From JBBPYC01 sp038200275 (GTDB lineage Bacteria; Pseudomonadota; Gammaproteobacteria; Burkholderiales; Burkholderiaceae_C), in assembly GCA_038200275.1 (NCBI GenBank), contig JBBPYC010000041.1:1-31938 (forward strand): a stretch of DNA of 31,938 nt, given 5' to 3'. The notes under the pieces were generated by a model that ran no database searches, was not told the origin of the DNA, and worked only from the letters and a program-made list of their open reading frames with translations. Shown here piece after piece: positions 24,199 to 31,938 of this stretch. A program made the translations under genes and the position numbers. The stretch's first letter is position 1. Every line of letters starts with the position of its first letter.

Positions 24199-26112
24199 TC
24201 ATTGCCAAGTCTGTCCGAACTCGCGTAGCTGCGGCGCCGAGCAGATCACGGTCAGGAAACTGCCCCGGTCATCCCGCTTCAGGCGAGTGATGGCCGCATA
24301 TGCCAGGGCCAACCCGGTCGGATCGGACGCTTCCGATATCTGGACGACGAGCGCCCGGTTCTCCCAGCCCTTGAAGCTCTGGATCGTGGTGACCTTGACT
24401 CTCGCGTCGCCTCTGAAGAAGGCCAGCTTCTTACGGCGCCCGTCCTCGACCTTCTCACGTCGTGTCTGCCCCAGCCCGAAAGTATGGATGACGTGGATAC
24501 GCTTGTCCCGGAGCAGCCGGACAAGTTCTAGGCCGATGTCTTCCCGGTCCACGATGCAGACCAACTCGGCAACTGCGACGGGATCGTCATCCGACGTCGA
24601 GAGGATTCCAAGCATGGCGTCGATGCACGCGGCCGCCACGGGCTCGGCCGGATCCATCTGCAGCCAACGCAATTCCGTCCTGAATTCAAACTCGCCTTGG
24701 GCAGGAATGGGTCGATGCTCGTCGACGTCCGGCTGGAAACGATCCACGAAGTCCGTTGCCAGCCGGCATAGGGCTGGCGACATGCGATGCGAGCTGTCGA
24801 GCGCGCCCCACGGGCCCTTGAAGCCTGCCCCGCTCATCTCGAGATCCGTCCATGGCTTGACCCCGTAGACGTTCTGTTGCCGGTCCGCGACCAACATCGC
24901 CTCGCCGCTGCCGTCCGTCGGAAGTGCCGCGCGGAGGGCATTCCACCAACCGGGCAGGAAGTCCTGTCCCTCGTCCACGAACAATGCGTCCCAACGATCC
25001 TCTTCTTTCAGGCCAGATGCCCACTGAGCGGCCTTCGAGGGCAACGTATCTCGAAGGATTTCCTCGACTTCGTCTTGGGACCCCTCTTTCCAGATGGCGT
25101 CGAATTCATCGTCCTTGCCGGCCATTCCAGCGACCCGTCGGCACCAGTGGTGGAAGTTGAGGGCAGTAATCTGCCTGCGAACCGCGCCGGACTGCGCGTA
25201 CTGAACGGCCAGGTCGAGCAGGTAGTTGATCAACGTGATGTTGAAGGTCACGACCAGGACACGCCTTCCCTGCTTGGCAAGTTCGGCCGCTCGTCCTGCG
25301 AGCACGAGCGACTTCCCACTGCCCGCCGGACCCTTGACGCGGCGGAAGCGGACGCTTTCCTTGTTGACGCAAAGCGATTTTTGCTTGGGGGTCAGCAGCT
25401 GGGCGAGCGGGACACGTTGATCCCGCGAGAACGAAGGTTCGACGAGCCAGTGCCTCAGGTCGATGGCCACGCGGTCGCTCATCCGGTCGTCCGTCCTTCG
25501 CGCTGAATTCAGGAGGGTTCGCAGAGCTGCTTCGTCGTGACTCTCGAGAAGCTCCGCGCCGATTATCGGATACAGCTTCGGGTATTTGGTGTGCGCCTTG
25601 GCATCGCGCAAAGGGCGAAGAAGGTTTTCGGCGTCTCGGGTCGTCGCGCTCGTAAAGATCACGCCCGCAACGATGGAACCGAAGCCTCGCGCCGCCGACA
25701 AGCTGGGAACATACAGCCCATGCATCTCGCGCTTGTATCGGTCGATCGCGGCGACGGGGTCTCGGGCGCCAAGAGGAAATGCCTTCCCGTCCTTGTGCCC
25801 CATTAGCCTCGGGCCGTCGCGATCGTGTTTGACAAAGTAGTCCATGCCCTGCAGGTTCCAGTCCTTGACCTCATATACGGCCATGCCGCGTCGGGGGTGC
25901 AAGAGCACGAAGTCTGGCCGCAACCCGTTGAGATGCGGCTGGATGTAGATCTCCCACTCAGTCGGCAGAATCTCGATGAACCAATCCAGCACCCTGCGTT
26001 CGCCATCGTTCAGGGGCTGCCGCAGGCGGGACAGGTCTGCCAAAGGGGGGTCGATGACTCTCGGCCTGCGTCCTGGCGGCGGATTCAGATCGATGCGCGC
26101 GGTGGCATGCAT
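24199..26112 (-). CDS. NERD domain + UvrD-like superfamily 1 helicase
   Basis: This 637-aa protein joins a nuclease-related NERD domain to a UvrD/Rep-type helicase. The NERD part carries RPDFVLL (D67) and AVYEVKDW (E81, K83). The helicase has Walker A GPAGSGKS (261-268), Walker B FVDEGQDF (378-385, with the Q of the Q-D pair), TTIQSFKGWE (575-584) and AYAAITRLKR (604-613, motif VI-like). The start at 26112 is chosen because it follows the upstream stop (26130) by 17 bp; the longer open frame reads through the neighbouring gene and is not coding. It is co-transcribed with the glycine-zipper gene before it. Such NERD-helicases occur in anti-phage neighbourhoods, and the role is inferred. Confidence 0.88.
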   Translation of the reverse strand: MHATARIDLNPPPGRRPRVIDPPLADLSRLRQPLNDGERRVLDWFIEILPTEWEIYIQPHLNGLRPDFVLLHPRRGMAVYEVKDWNLQGMDYFVKHDRDGPRLMGHKDGKAFPLGARDPVAAIDRYKREMHGLYVPSLSAARGFGSIVAGVIFTSATTRDAENLLRPLRDAKAHTKYPKLYPIIGAELLESHDEAALRTLLNSARRTDDRMSDRVAIDLRHWLVEPSFSRDQRVPLAQLLTPKQKSLCVNKESVRFRRVKGPAGSGKSLVLAGRAAELAKQGRRVLVVTFNITLINYLLDLAVQYAQSGAVRRQITALNFHHWCRRVAGMAGKDDEFDAIWKEGSQDEVEEILRDTLPSKAAQWASGLKEEDRWDALFVDEGQDFLPGWWNALRAALPTDGSGEAMLVADRQQNVYGVKPWTDLEMSGAGFKGPWGALDSSHRMSPALCRLATDFVDRFQPDVDEHRPIPAQGEFEFRTELRWLQMDPAEPVAAACIDAMLGILSTSDDDPVAVAELVCIVDREDIGLELVRLLRDKRIHVIHTFGLGQTRREKVEDGRRKKLAFFRGDARVKVTTIQSFKGWENRALVVQISEASDPTGLALAYAAITRLKRDDRGSFLTVICSAPQLREFGQTWQ

Positions 26113-26129
26113 GTCGCCGGCTCGTTCAC

Positions 26130-27068
26130 TCAGCACAACGGCTCCTGCATCCCCGACGCAGCGCTCGATGCCTGCACATCGAAGGCAGCCAGGAACGTCG
26201 CTAGGACGACAGTCAGTTCGGCAATAGCATCCGACTGCGCCTTGGAGTAGGGCTGCTTGCCCAGGAACGCCAGGATCTTCTGCTTTGCTACGCTGAGCAG
26301 CCACCGCGGTTGGATCACCTCCTTGAGTTCCACGATTTTCGCGACGAGCTCGCTGCAGAGTCGTTCCGTCTCGCGTCGCCTGGCCTCGACGATTTCGAGG
26401 ATCGAGGGGAGTGGCTCGAGTTGCCTTCGAAGGTTCAAGATAGCTTCCTCGACGTTCAACTTGGCGTCTTCGACTTCCTTCGCTTTCTTATGGGTGCTCT
26501 TTGCCGCGAAGTAGACCAGGGGGATTGCGACGATCCCCCCAAGCACAGTCATGCCGCCTGCCATTCCCGCTCCGCCCGCGGTCAACGCTCCTCCTCCGAA
26601 CCAAGCCAGAGTGGCATTCGTGGCCGCTGCGCCGGACAGGCCGGAAATAGCGGTGCCGGTGGAAGCCGAGCCGATCAGGGTGACCAATGACCAAGCACCG
26701 ACGGCCATGGTTCCGCCGGCGACCGAGCCGACACCGACGCTGATCGCGGAGTTCATTCCCGCATTGAATCTTTCGACCTTGTGCAGCGTTTGCGTCTTAA
26801 CAGCGAAGTTCAGGTCGCGCCTTTTCTCGTCGCGACACTTGATCAACTGCTCGGCATTTTCCAGATAGGGCTTGGCGTGCGTCAGCGCGCTCCCGATCGC
26901 TGCAATAGCATCGTCGATCCTTGCCTTGTAGCCGTTCGCCCGGACAAGCAACGACTGGAATCTGCAGTACGTCTCCTCGTAAGCCTGCTTCGCGTCCTCG
27001 AGTCGGCCAGCGCCGCCGAGCGTTACGATTTCGTTCACCAGCTTGAATGAATCTTTGAACAGTCCCAC
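26130..27068 (-). CDS. Glycine-zipper membrane protein paired with NERD-helicase (novel)
   Basis: I do not recognise the family name. From the GTG start it has 312 residues in three parts. An N-terminal helical, probably coiled-coil segment covers about 1-105. A Gly/Ala/Thr-rich hydrophobic module (about 107-187) includes GSASTGTAISGLSGAAATNA (133-152), then ALTAGGAGMAGGMTVLGGIV. A C-terminal charged helical segment (about 188-312) ends the protein. The module has glycine-zipper spacing suited to membrane insertion and could form or perturb a membrane. The GTG at 27068 is preceded by AAGGGAGGG four bases upstream, far better than the ATG at 27092. It is the first gene of a pair with the NERD-helicase. 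A membrane effector controlled by the helicase is a plausible inference. Confidence 0.75.
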   Translation of the reverse strand: MGLFKDSFKLVNEIVTLGGAGRLEDAKQAYEETYCRFQSLLVRANGYKARIDDAIAAIGSALTHAKPYLENAEQLIKCRDEKRRDLNFAVKTQTLHKVERFNAGMNSAISVGVGSVAGGTMAVGAWSLVTLIGSASTGTAISGLSGAAATNATLAWFGGGALTAGGAGMAGGMTVLGGIVAIPLVYFAAKSTHKKAKEVEDAKLNVEEAILNLRRQLEPLPSILEIVEARRRETERLCSELVAKIVELKEVIQPRWLLSVAKQKILAFLGKQPYSKAQSDAIAELTVVLATFLAAFDVQASSAASGMQEPLC

Positions 27069-27081
27069 AACGCCCTCCCTT
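27068..27081 (-). promoter_or_regulatory. Strong ribosome binding site deciding the GTG start
   Basis: On the minus strand AAGGGAGGG (27081-27073) is followed by CGTT and GTG (27068). The alternative ATG (27092) has no such motif and would place this sequence inside the coding region. Confidence 0.7.
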
Positions 27082-27946
27082 CCGATAGGCATTTGAGACT
27101 GTGCCTTATGCGCCGCTCGTCGTCTGCGTAATCCTTCGCGCTACTTCCTGATAATCGCCAACAAAGAATCACTCTGAGAGCTGTCGGCCGACGTGCCCTC
27201 CGTCGCGGGACCTCTTCCACTTGCCCGTGTGCTGGTCCCGCCGGCAGCTTTGCGCCAACGCACTTAGGTCTGCGCATGTCTCGTCAGGGTCGGGAAGCCC
27301 ATTTGCGGCGGTAAGTCAGCGGTCATTCGATCGGCCGAGTCACGCTCGCGCGCCGGGAAGGTCAGCAGTACATTGCGAACCGGTCATCGAGCGCTGGCGA
27401 TCTCTCGTAACTTGCTGACCGCTATGTGCCAGAGACCGTGAGTTCACGATCCAGACCTAATCGGCCGCTCCCGCTGCAAAGCCGTAATATATGGATGGAG
27501 GTGCGGCTACTGACCGGTCCCGAGTCGCCTGCAGTTTGACGTACGGGTCGGCGATCCTCTAAGCGCGCTGATCGAGCGCACCCTCACTCATCCGGGACCG
27601 CAGGCGTGCGCCGGCACGCGAGCCCATGCCGTTTGAGGCGGCCTGAGCCCATCCTCTCTCCCGCTCGTCCGACGACGATCGGAACCGGAGGCCCGTTTCG
27701 ATGGGCCAAGGACGGAGCCGCACGCCACCCGAATCAGACGACAGCGCACAGGCCAAGCTTCACGGTAAACCCGCGCAGGGCGGCGTTTCCGGCAGAGGTC
27801 CGTCTGGGCTTGGCGGGCTCCACCGACACCGGTTGGCCGCCAAGACCATCCATCGCCGTGCTGACCCGGCGCGCTGGGCAGTACGATGGCAATTGAATTC
27901 CCATGCGCGCTACGCGATGCCCAACCTCCCTTTGGAGACCTAGCCG
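27069..27946. other. Long intergenic region upstream of the amidase, no supported gene
   Basis: No intact gene is visible in about 880 bp. It must contain the promoter of the minus-strand membrane protein/helicase operon and the plus-strand amidase promoter. Open frames exist on both strands between 27560 and 27900 because of high GC, but none has a start with a ribosome binding site or a recognisable domain. I cannot exclude a decayed gene at 27600-27900. Confidence 0.4.
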
Positions 27947-29395
27947 ATGACTGCCCCCCACTTCCAGTCCGCCACGGCGTTGGCACAGCAGCTGCGCAAC
28001 GGACACCTCGGCGCGCGCGAGTTGCTCGAGCATTACCTTGCCCGCATCGACCGCTTCAATCCCGAGCTGAACGCGGTGATCTGGCAGGACCGGGACGCCG
28101 CCCGTGCACGCGCCGACGCGGCCGACGCAACGCGCATCCGCGGCGAGCCGATCGGGCCGCTGCACGGGCTGCCCATGACGATCAAGGAGAGTTACGACCT
28201 GGCCGGCGCGCCGACCCACTGGGGCATCCCGGCGCTGCGCGACAAGGTCGCCGACGCGGATGCGCTGGCCGTGCAGCGTCTGGCCGCCGCCGGTGCCAAC
28301 GTGTTCGGCAAGACCAACGTCCCGCTCCGATTGGCCGACTTCCAGAGCTACAACGAGATCTGCGGCACCACCAGCAACCCCTGGGACAGTGGCCGCACAC
28401 CGGGCGGGTCGTCCGGCGGCTCGGCGGCGTCCCTCGCCGCAGGCCTCACCAGCCTGGAGATCGGCAGCGACATCGGAGGCTCGATCCGCAACCCCGCGCA
28501 CTACTGCGGCGTGTTCGGCCACAAGCCGACTTGGAACCTGCTGCCGATGCGCGGCCACGCGCTGGCCGGCGGCCTGACCCCGACCGACATCTCGGTGATC
28601 GGCCCGCTGGCCCGATCTGCCGAAGATCTCGAGTTGGCGGTGAACCTGATGGCGGGCCCAGACAAGCTTGAGGCGGCAGGCGGGGGCCTGCACCTGCCAC
28701 GCCTCGACGGCGCGACGCGCACGCTGCGCATTGCGGTGTGGAAGACCGACCCGATGTGCCCGGTCTCTGCGGCCGTTGCGGCCCGAGTCGACGCCGTGGC
28801 TGCTGCACTGGCTGCGCAGGGCGCGACGATCGACTACGAGGCGCGGCCGGCATTTGCCAGCGAGCACAGCCACGGGCTGTTCATGACCCTGCTGATGTCG
28901 GCCATGGCGGCGCGCTTCGGCAGTGACGAGTTCGCCCGACTCGTTGCTGCCGCCGATGCACTCGAATTGCAAGACCAAAGTGAGGCGGCGCAAACCCTGC
29001 GCGCACAAACGATGCGTGCGCGCGACTGGGCACGCGCCAACGAAGGCCGCACCAGGCTGCGCTGGGCCTGGCAGCGCTTCTTCGAGCAATGGGACTTCGT
29101 GCTCGCGCCCATCATGCCGACGACGGCATTCGCGCACGACCACCGCGCGTTGGGCGAACGCACGATCGAGATCGACGGCACTGCATATCCCTACTTCATG
29201 CAGACGTTCTGGGCCGGACTCGCAGGCGTGTCGTACCTGCCGGCGACGGTGATTCCCGCAGGACCGGGACCCGATGGGCTGCCGATCGGGCTGCAGATCA
29301 TCGGACCTGCCTACGGTGACCTGCGCACCATTGGCCTGGCGCAGCGATTGGAACGGATGGGCTTTGCCTTCCGGGCGCCCCCGGGCTTCGACTGA
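27947..29395 (+). CDS. Amidase signature family protein
   Basis: This is an amide hydrolase with the Ser-cisSer-Lys triad, 482 aa. Lys80 is in LPMTIKESYDLAG, the cis-Ser is in TPGGSSGGSAAS (Ser155/156), and the nucleophile Ser179 is in GSDIGGSIRNPAHYCG. Full-length domain ends such as DGLPIGLQIIGPAYGD are present. TTTGGAGACC lies just upstream of the ATG, so the start is good. The substrate cannot be predicted. It stands alone on the plus strand between defence-like genes and may be an ordinary metabolic gene carried by the island. Confidence 0.9.
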   Translation: MTAPHFQSATALAQQLRNGHLGARELLEHYLARIDRFNPELNAVIWQDRDAARARADAADATRIRGEPIGPLHGLPMTIKESYDLAGAPTHWGIPALRDKVADADALAVQRLAAAGANVFGKTNVPLRLADFQSYNEICGTTSNPWDSGRTPGGSSGGSAASLAAGLTSLEIGSDIGGSIRNPAHYCGVFGHKPTWNLLPMRGHALAGGLTPTDISVIGPLARSAEDLELAVNLMAGPDKLEAAGGGLHLPRLDGATRTLRIAVWKTDPMCPVSAAVAARVDAVAAALAAQGATIDYEARPAFASEHSHGLFMTLLMSAMAARFGSDEFARLVAAADALELQDQSEAAQTLRAQTMRARDWARANEGRTRLRWAWQRFFEQWDFVLAPIMPTTAFAHDHRALGERTIEIDGTAYPYFMQTFWAGLAGVSYLPATVIPAGPGPDGLPIGLQIIGPAYGDLRTIGLAQRLERMGFAFRAPPGFD

Positions 29396-29742
29396 CGCCG
29401 ATGTCTCGTTGGCCGCGCTGGCTGCGCGCGTGCAGCCGAGTCTCATTCGCGAGCTCGCCGTTGGCCGCCGGAAATGGCGGCGGCGTCGGTCGTACGCAGC
29501 TGTGACCGCTCTGACCGATCACGGCATCGGCCTCATGCGCCTGCTCGAGTGTGAACTCGCACCAAGCATTCGCGTCGTGGGGAGCTGCCGAGGCTGGTGT
29601 GACGTGGCTGATGCAGGTTGCTCCCAGGCGGCCAAGATGGGTTACGGCTTGATCAGCCCGCACCGCGCTGGCGACAGTGCCCGTCCGGTCAACCTACCTC
29701 CTCGTGCAATCGGCGGAGCAAGCCTGGGTACATGCACCACGC
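29396..29742. other. Gap between converging amidase and HNH genes
   Basis: I see no gene, clear terminator or repeat in this stretch. It separates the ends of two convergent transcripts. Open frames present are short and antisense-like. Confidence 0.5.
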
Positions 29743-30780
29743 TCATATGCTAGAGATTTCCGTCGGCTCCCAGTTGCGGTGGATCAAGGCCGATGCGGCG
29801 CGTTCGTAGAGGTCGCGCAGGAATGCTCGTCGTGCCGGCTCGGCCGCGCCGGTCTGGCCGATGAGCGTCTCCCGCAGTGGATGGTGGCTCTGGATCAGGA
29901 ACTCGTTTCGCGCATGCAGGCGCTCCAGCAGCCGCACCGACGGCAGCCGGTCAAATTTGCCCTTCGAGCCCCGATTGCACGTCGCGCACGCGAGCACTAG
30001 GTTCCATACGCCGTTGACCTGTTGCCTGAAGCCGGCGCGGCCCAGTGAAAACGGAAAGAAGTGGTCCACGTCGGGCAGCAGCGAGCGCTCGGTCAATGAG
30101 ATGGCGCCGCGGCAATAGAAGCACGCGCCCTGCTGGTAGCCGTTCAACGCGTCCCGGCTGCCGGTCACGACCTTGCGGCGCATCTGGCGGTCGGGTAGCA
30201 GCAGCGCCTCTTGCTCGGGGTCGTGGACCACGATCATGGAGCGAGCCAGACCCAGGCCCCAGGCGGTCTCGACCAGCCGCCAGCGCGCCTCCACCTCGAG
30301 CGGCAGACCCGCCGCGTCCTGGCCTTGCAGCAGCTGCTCGAACTCGTCGGTGATCAGGATCGACTGGTGCGGCCTGCGCTGATCAATGAAGAAGCGCTCG
30401 GGCGTGTCGGCAGCACCCACCACGTGAAAGGCGTCGATGACATTGGCAAACCCGCGAGCCAGCGCGAGTGCGGCCAGCGCATCCCGGTCTCTCCGACCTT
30501 CGAGGTTGAACTTGCGGCAGCCTTCGAGGAAGGCGCTGGTCGCGGAGGTGGCCTGCTTGTCCTCGAGCCGCAGGTGCTCGCAGATCTGCAAGGCAAAGGG
30601 AAGGGCCAGATCTTCCAGGCGCAGCAGCGTCCCGGCGGCCGGCCTGAGCTCCATGAGCGCCTTGGCCAGTGCGAACTTGTACGACGCGACGTTGCGCCCG
30701 AACAGGATGATCGCGCGCCACTGGTCTTCGAGACTCGGCGGCTGGTCTCCCAGGGTGGCGAAGACAGGGGTATCGGACAC
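29743..30780 (-). CDS. HNH endonuclease domain protein
   Basis: This 345-aa protein has a C-terminal treble-clef HNH nuclease. Cys220 and Cys223 (ACFYCRG) pair with Cys265 and Cys268 (ACATCN) to hold a structural metal. The active site is DVDHFFP (237-243), with His240, Asn260 in NGVWN, and Asn269. The N-terminal 200 residues are helical and unassigned. It starts with GTG at 30780, just 8 bp after the HIT gene stop, suggesting translational coupling. The final 100 bp of its coding region are duplicated as a degraded fragment at 19941-20085. Confidence 0.85.
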   Translation of the reverse strand: MSDTPVFATLGDQPPSLEDQWRAIILFGRNVASYKFALAKALMELRPAAGTLLRLEDLALPFALQICEHLRLEDKQATSATSAFLEGCRKFNLEGRRDRDALAALALARGFANVIDAFHVVGAADTPERFFIDQRRPHQSILITDEFEQLLQGQDAAGLPLEVEARWRLVETAWGLGLARSMIVVHDPEQEALLLPDRQMRRKVVTGSRDALNGYQQGACFYCRGAISLTERSLLPDVDHFFPFSLGRAGFRQQVNGVWNLVLACATCNRGSKGKFDRLPSVRLLERLHARNEFLIQSHHPLRETLIGQTGAAEPARRAFLRDLYERAASALIHRNWEPTEISSI

Positions 30781-30788
30781 CAGGGCGG

Positions 30789-31169
30789 TCAGTAATGACC
30801 CTTGCCAGGAATCAAGTGGCGAATGCCTCCGCGCGGGTGCTCGACGTCGCCCTGGCGCCTCGGGATCAGGTGGATGTGGCAGTGGAAGATGGACTGGCCA
30901 GCGACCTCGCCGACATTGATGCCGATGTTGAATCCCTGGACGAGCGGGTCATCGGCTTTTAGCTGCTGCCTGGACTGTCGCAGCAGGTCGTCGCAGGCCT
31001 GGAGTTCTTCTGGAGAAAGTCCAAAGTAGTCGACCACGTGCCGTCGTGGGATCACCAGGGTGTGACCGGGGGTGACCGGAAACGCATCGCGGATGGCGAA
31101 GGCCAGGTCGTTCTCCAAGACAACGCGCTGCGGCGGCAGCGAGCAAAACAGGCAAGTGCTGGCGGGCAT
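30789..31169 (-). CDS. HIT (histidine triad) family hydrolase
   Basis: This 126-aa histidine-triad protein belongs to a superfamily that hydrolyses or transfers nucleotide monophosphates at phosphoramidate or dinucleotide bonds. The triad is HCHIH (96-100), within IFHCHIHLIPRR. FCSLP near the N-terminus gives the C-x2-C often seen in Hint-like members. GHTLVIPRRHV is also conserved. It is first in a two-gene minus-strand unit with the HNH gene. A link between nucleotide signalling and nuclease activity is only speculative. Confidence 0.92.
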   Translation of the reverse strand: MPASTCLFCSLPPQRVVLENDLAFAIRDAFPVTPGHTLVIPRRHVVDYFGLSPEELQACDDLLRQSRQQLKADDPLVQGFNIGINVGEVAGQSIFHCHIHLIPRRQGDVEHPRGGIRHLIPGKGHY

Positions 31170-31593
31170 GCGGATCCTCGTCCGGTGTCGCTGAAGGCGC
31201 GAATGCTACTGGACGGCATCCGGCATCCGAGCCTTTATCTTGGACCGCTTCAGACTGAGTGCGGTAATTCGCTCAAAGTGAGTAGCCGACGGTTATCGAA
31301 CCAAAGGCGCCCGTGGCGGCTGTCAGGCCGAGCGGCCGGCCCACTCGGGAAACGATAGTTCACGAATCAGGACAAGAGATCTGCGCCAAGGCACAGCGGT
31401 CGTTCGCAGGTCGCGTTGATCAACGTGTGGTCGAACGACTACATCTGACGGTCGCGCACTGGCGCTCTGGCCCGTAGCCGAAGTTCACCAACGTGTTTTA
31501 ACGCCGCAGAGCAGTCACTGCCCACTCGTTTGGGTTCAGCACGTCGAGGCAGCAGTGGTATGCCGAGTCGAACAGATTGCGAACCTTCGGGCT
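31170..31593. other. Gap between HIT gene and IS element
   Basis: I found no supported gene. It should contain the promoter of the HIT-HNH unit. One frame near 31410-31451 ends LINVWSNDYI before a stop, which might be the tail of a truncated gene, but this is not enough to call. Confidence 0.4.
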
Positions 31594-31938
31594 AGGTCGT
31601 GTTAACACTTATTGCCGGCACTGTGTCTGCACGCGATACTCCCGATCATGCAATTGACCTCCGAACAGTTTGAGCAAATCAAAGACTGGCTGCCGCGCCA
31701 GCGCGGCAACGTGAGCCTGGACAACCTGCAGGTGCTCAACGCCATCCTGCACGTGGCCGCCAACGGCTGCAAGTGGCGTGCGCTGCCCGAGTGCTATGGC
31801 AACTGGCACACCATCTACACCCGCATGATGCGCTGGAGCCAGTCGGGCGTGCTCGACCGGGTGTTCGAGCAACTGCAGCGCCAGCGCCTGATGCGGGTGC
31901 GCATCGAGGCCGTCTGCCTGGACTCCACCACCATCAAG
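31594..31938 (+). mobile_element. IS5-family insertion sequence, left end (truncated by window)
   Basis: The transposase gene begins at 31648 and the element continues beyond the window. The left end is placed near GGTCGTGTT (31595-31603), which fits IS5-group ends and contains the palindrome GTGTTAACAC (31599-31608). The right end, terminal inverted repeat and target duplication cannot be seen, so the exact boundary is approximate. Confidence 0.7.
31648..31938 (+). CDS. IS5-family transposase, N-terminal part
   Basis: This encodes the first 97 residues of an IS5-type DDE transposase, cut by the window edge. It opens MQLTSEQFEQIKDWLP and includes VLNAILHVAANGCKWRALP, the DNA-binding helical domain of this group. 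CLDSTTIK at the end carries the first catalytic Asp (LDST). Whether the gene is intact downstream is unknown. Confidence 0.88.
   Translation, partial: MQLTSEQFEQIKDWLPRQRGNVSLDNLQVLNAILHVAANGCKWRALPECYGNWHTIYTRMMRWSQSGVLDRVFEQLQRQRLMRVRIEAVCLDSTTIK

Noticed and set aside
20279..27068. CRISPR array or classical R-M system
   Set aside because: No regularly spaced repeats, Cas motifs, methyltransferase motifs or type I/III restriction motifs were seen.
27734..29446. 570-codon minus-strand open frame
   Set aside because: It is the antisense shadow of the amidase, which has intact catalytic motifs and a ribosome binding site; the shadow has Arg/Gly-rich composition and no domain.

Overview
The window looks like chromosomal DNA from a GC-rich betaproteobacterium, most likely of the order Burkholderiales. 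The evidence is the overall base composition, two orphan Bug/TctC-type periplasmic binding proteins, a BMP-type nucleoside ABC transporter, a TAXI-type TRAP transporter, and a ferredoxin-type reductase divergent from a YeeZ-like epimerase. I cannot name a genus from sequence alone.

Positions 1-15,074 are mostly metabolic and transport genes. A minus-strand operon (about 5907 to 518) encodes an ABC importer of the purine-nucleoside class: tandem ATPase, two permeases, a small lipoprotein that copies the N-terminus of the binding protein, and the BMP-family binding lipoprotein. Next come an NAD(P)-binding epimerase-like protein (minus), a 2Fe-2S/flavin reductase (plus), a small exported Arg/Gln-rich protein (minus) and a Bug binding protein (plus). 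A second minus-strand cluster (14,622 to 9712) holds a TAXI binding protein, a fused TRAP permease, another Bug binding protein and a RidA-family protein. A strong intrinsic terminator sits between the TAXI gene and the TRAP permease. A tRNA-Ser(CGA) ends this half at 14,984-15,074.

From the tRNA to the right edge the content becomes accessory and nuclease-rich. The first block has a secreted non-specific nuclease with a small partner gene, two GIY-YIG-like proteins, an EVE-HNH (modified-DNA restriction type) enzyme and a membrane-anchored NERD nuclease. The second block (20,279-27,068) is the most unusual. It holds a 613-aa protein with a glycine-rich membrane module and a nuclease-like C-terminal region, divergent from an overlapping Nmad3-Nmad2 gene pair (nucleotide-modification-associated domains). 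It then has a two-gene operon of a second glycine-rich membrane protein plus a NERD-UvrD-type helicase. The two membrane proteins share a near-identical module although the rest of each differs. An amidase, an HNH-HIT gene pair and the start of an IS5-family element close the window.

A roughly 110-bp copy of the 3' end of the HNH gene (29,764-29,873) lies at 19,962-20,072, so copies of one gene end bracket the whole 20-30 kb block. My reading is that the right half is a genomic island beside tRNA-Ser carrying several restriction or anti-phage type modules. The Nmad and glycine-zipper/helicase modules are the best candidates for an undescribed system. Functions there are inferred from motifs and context, not demonstrated.
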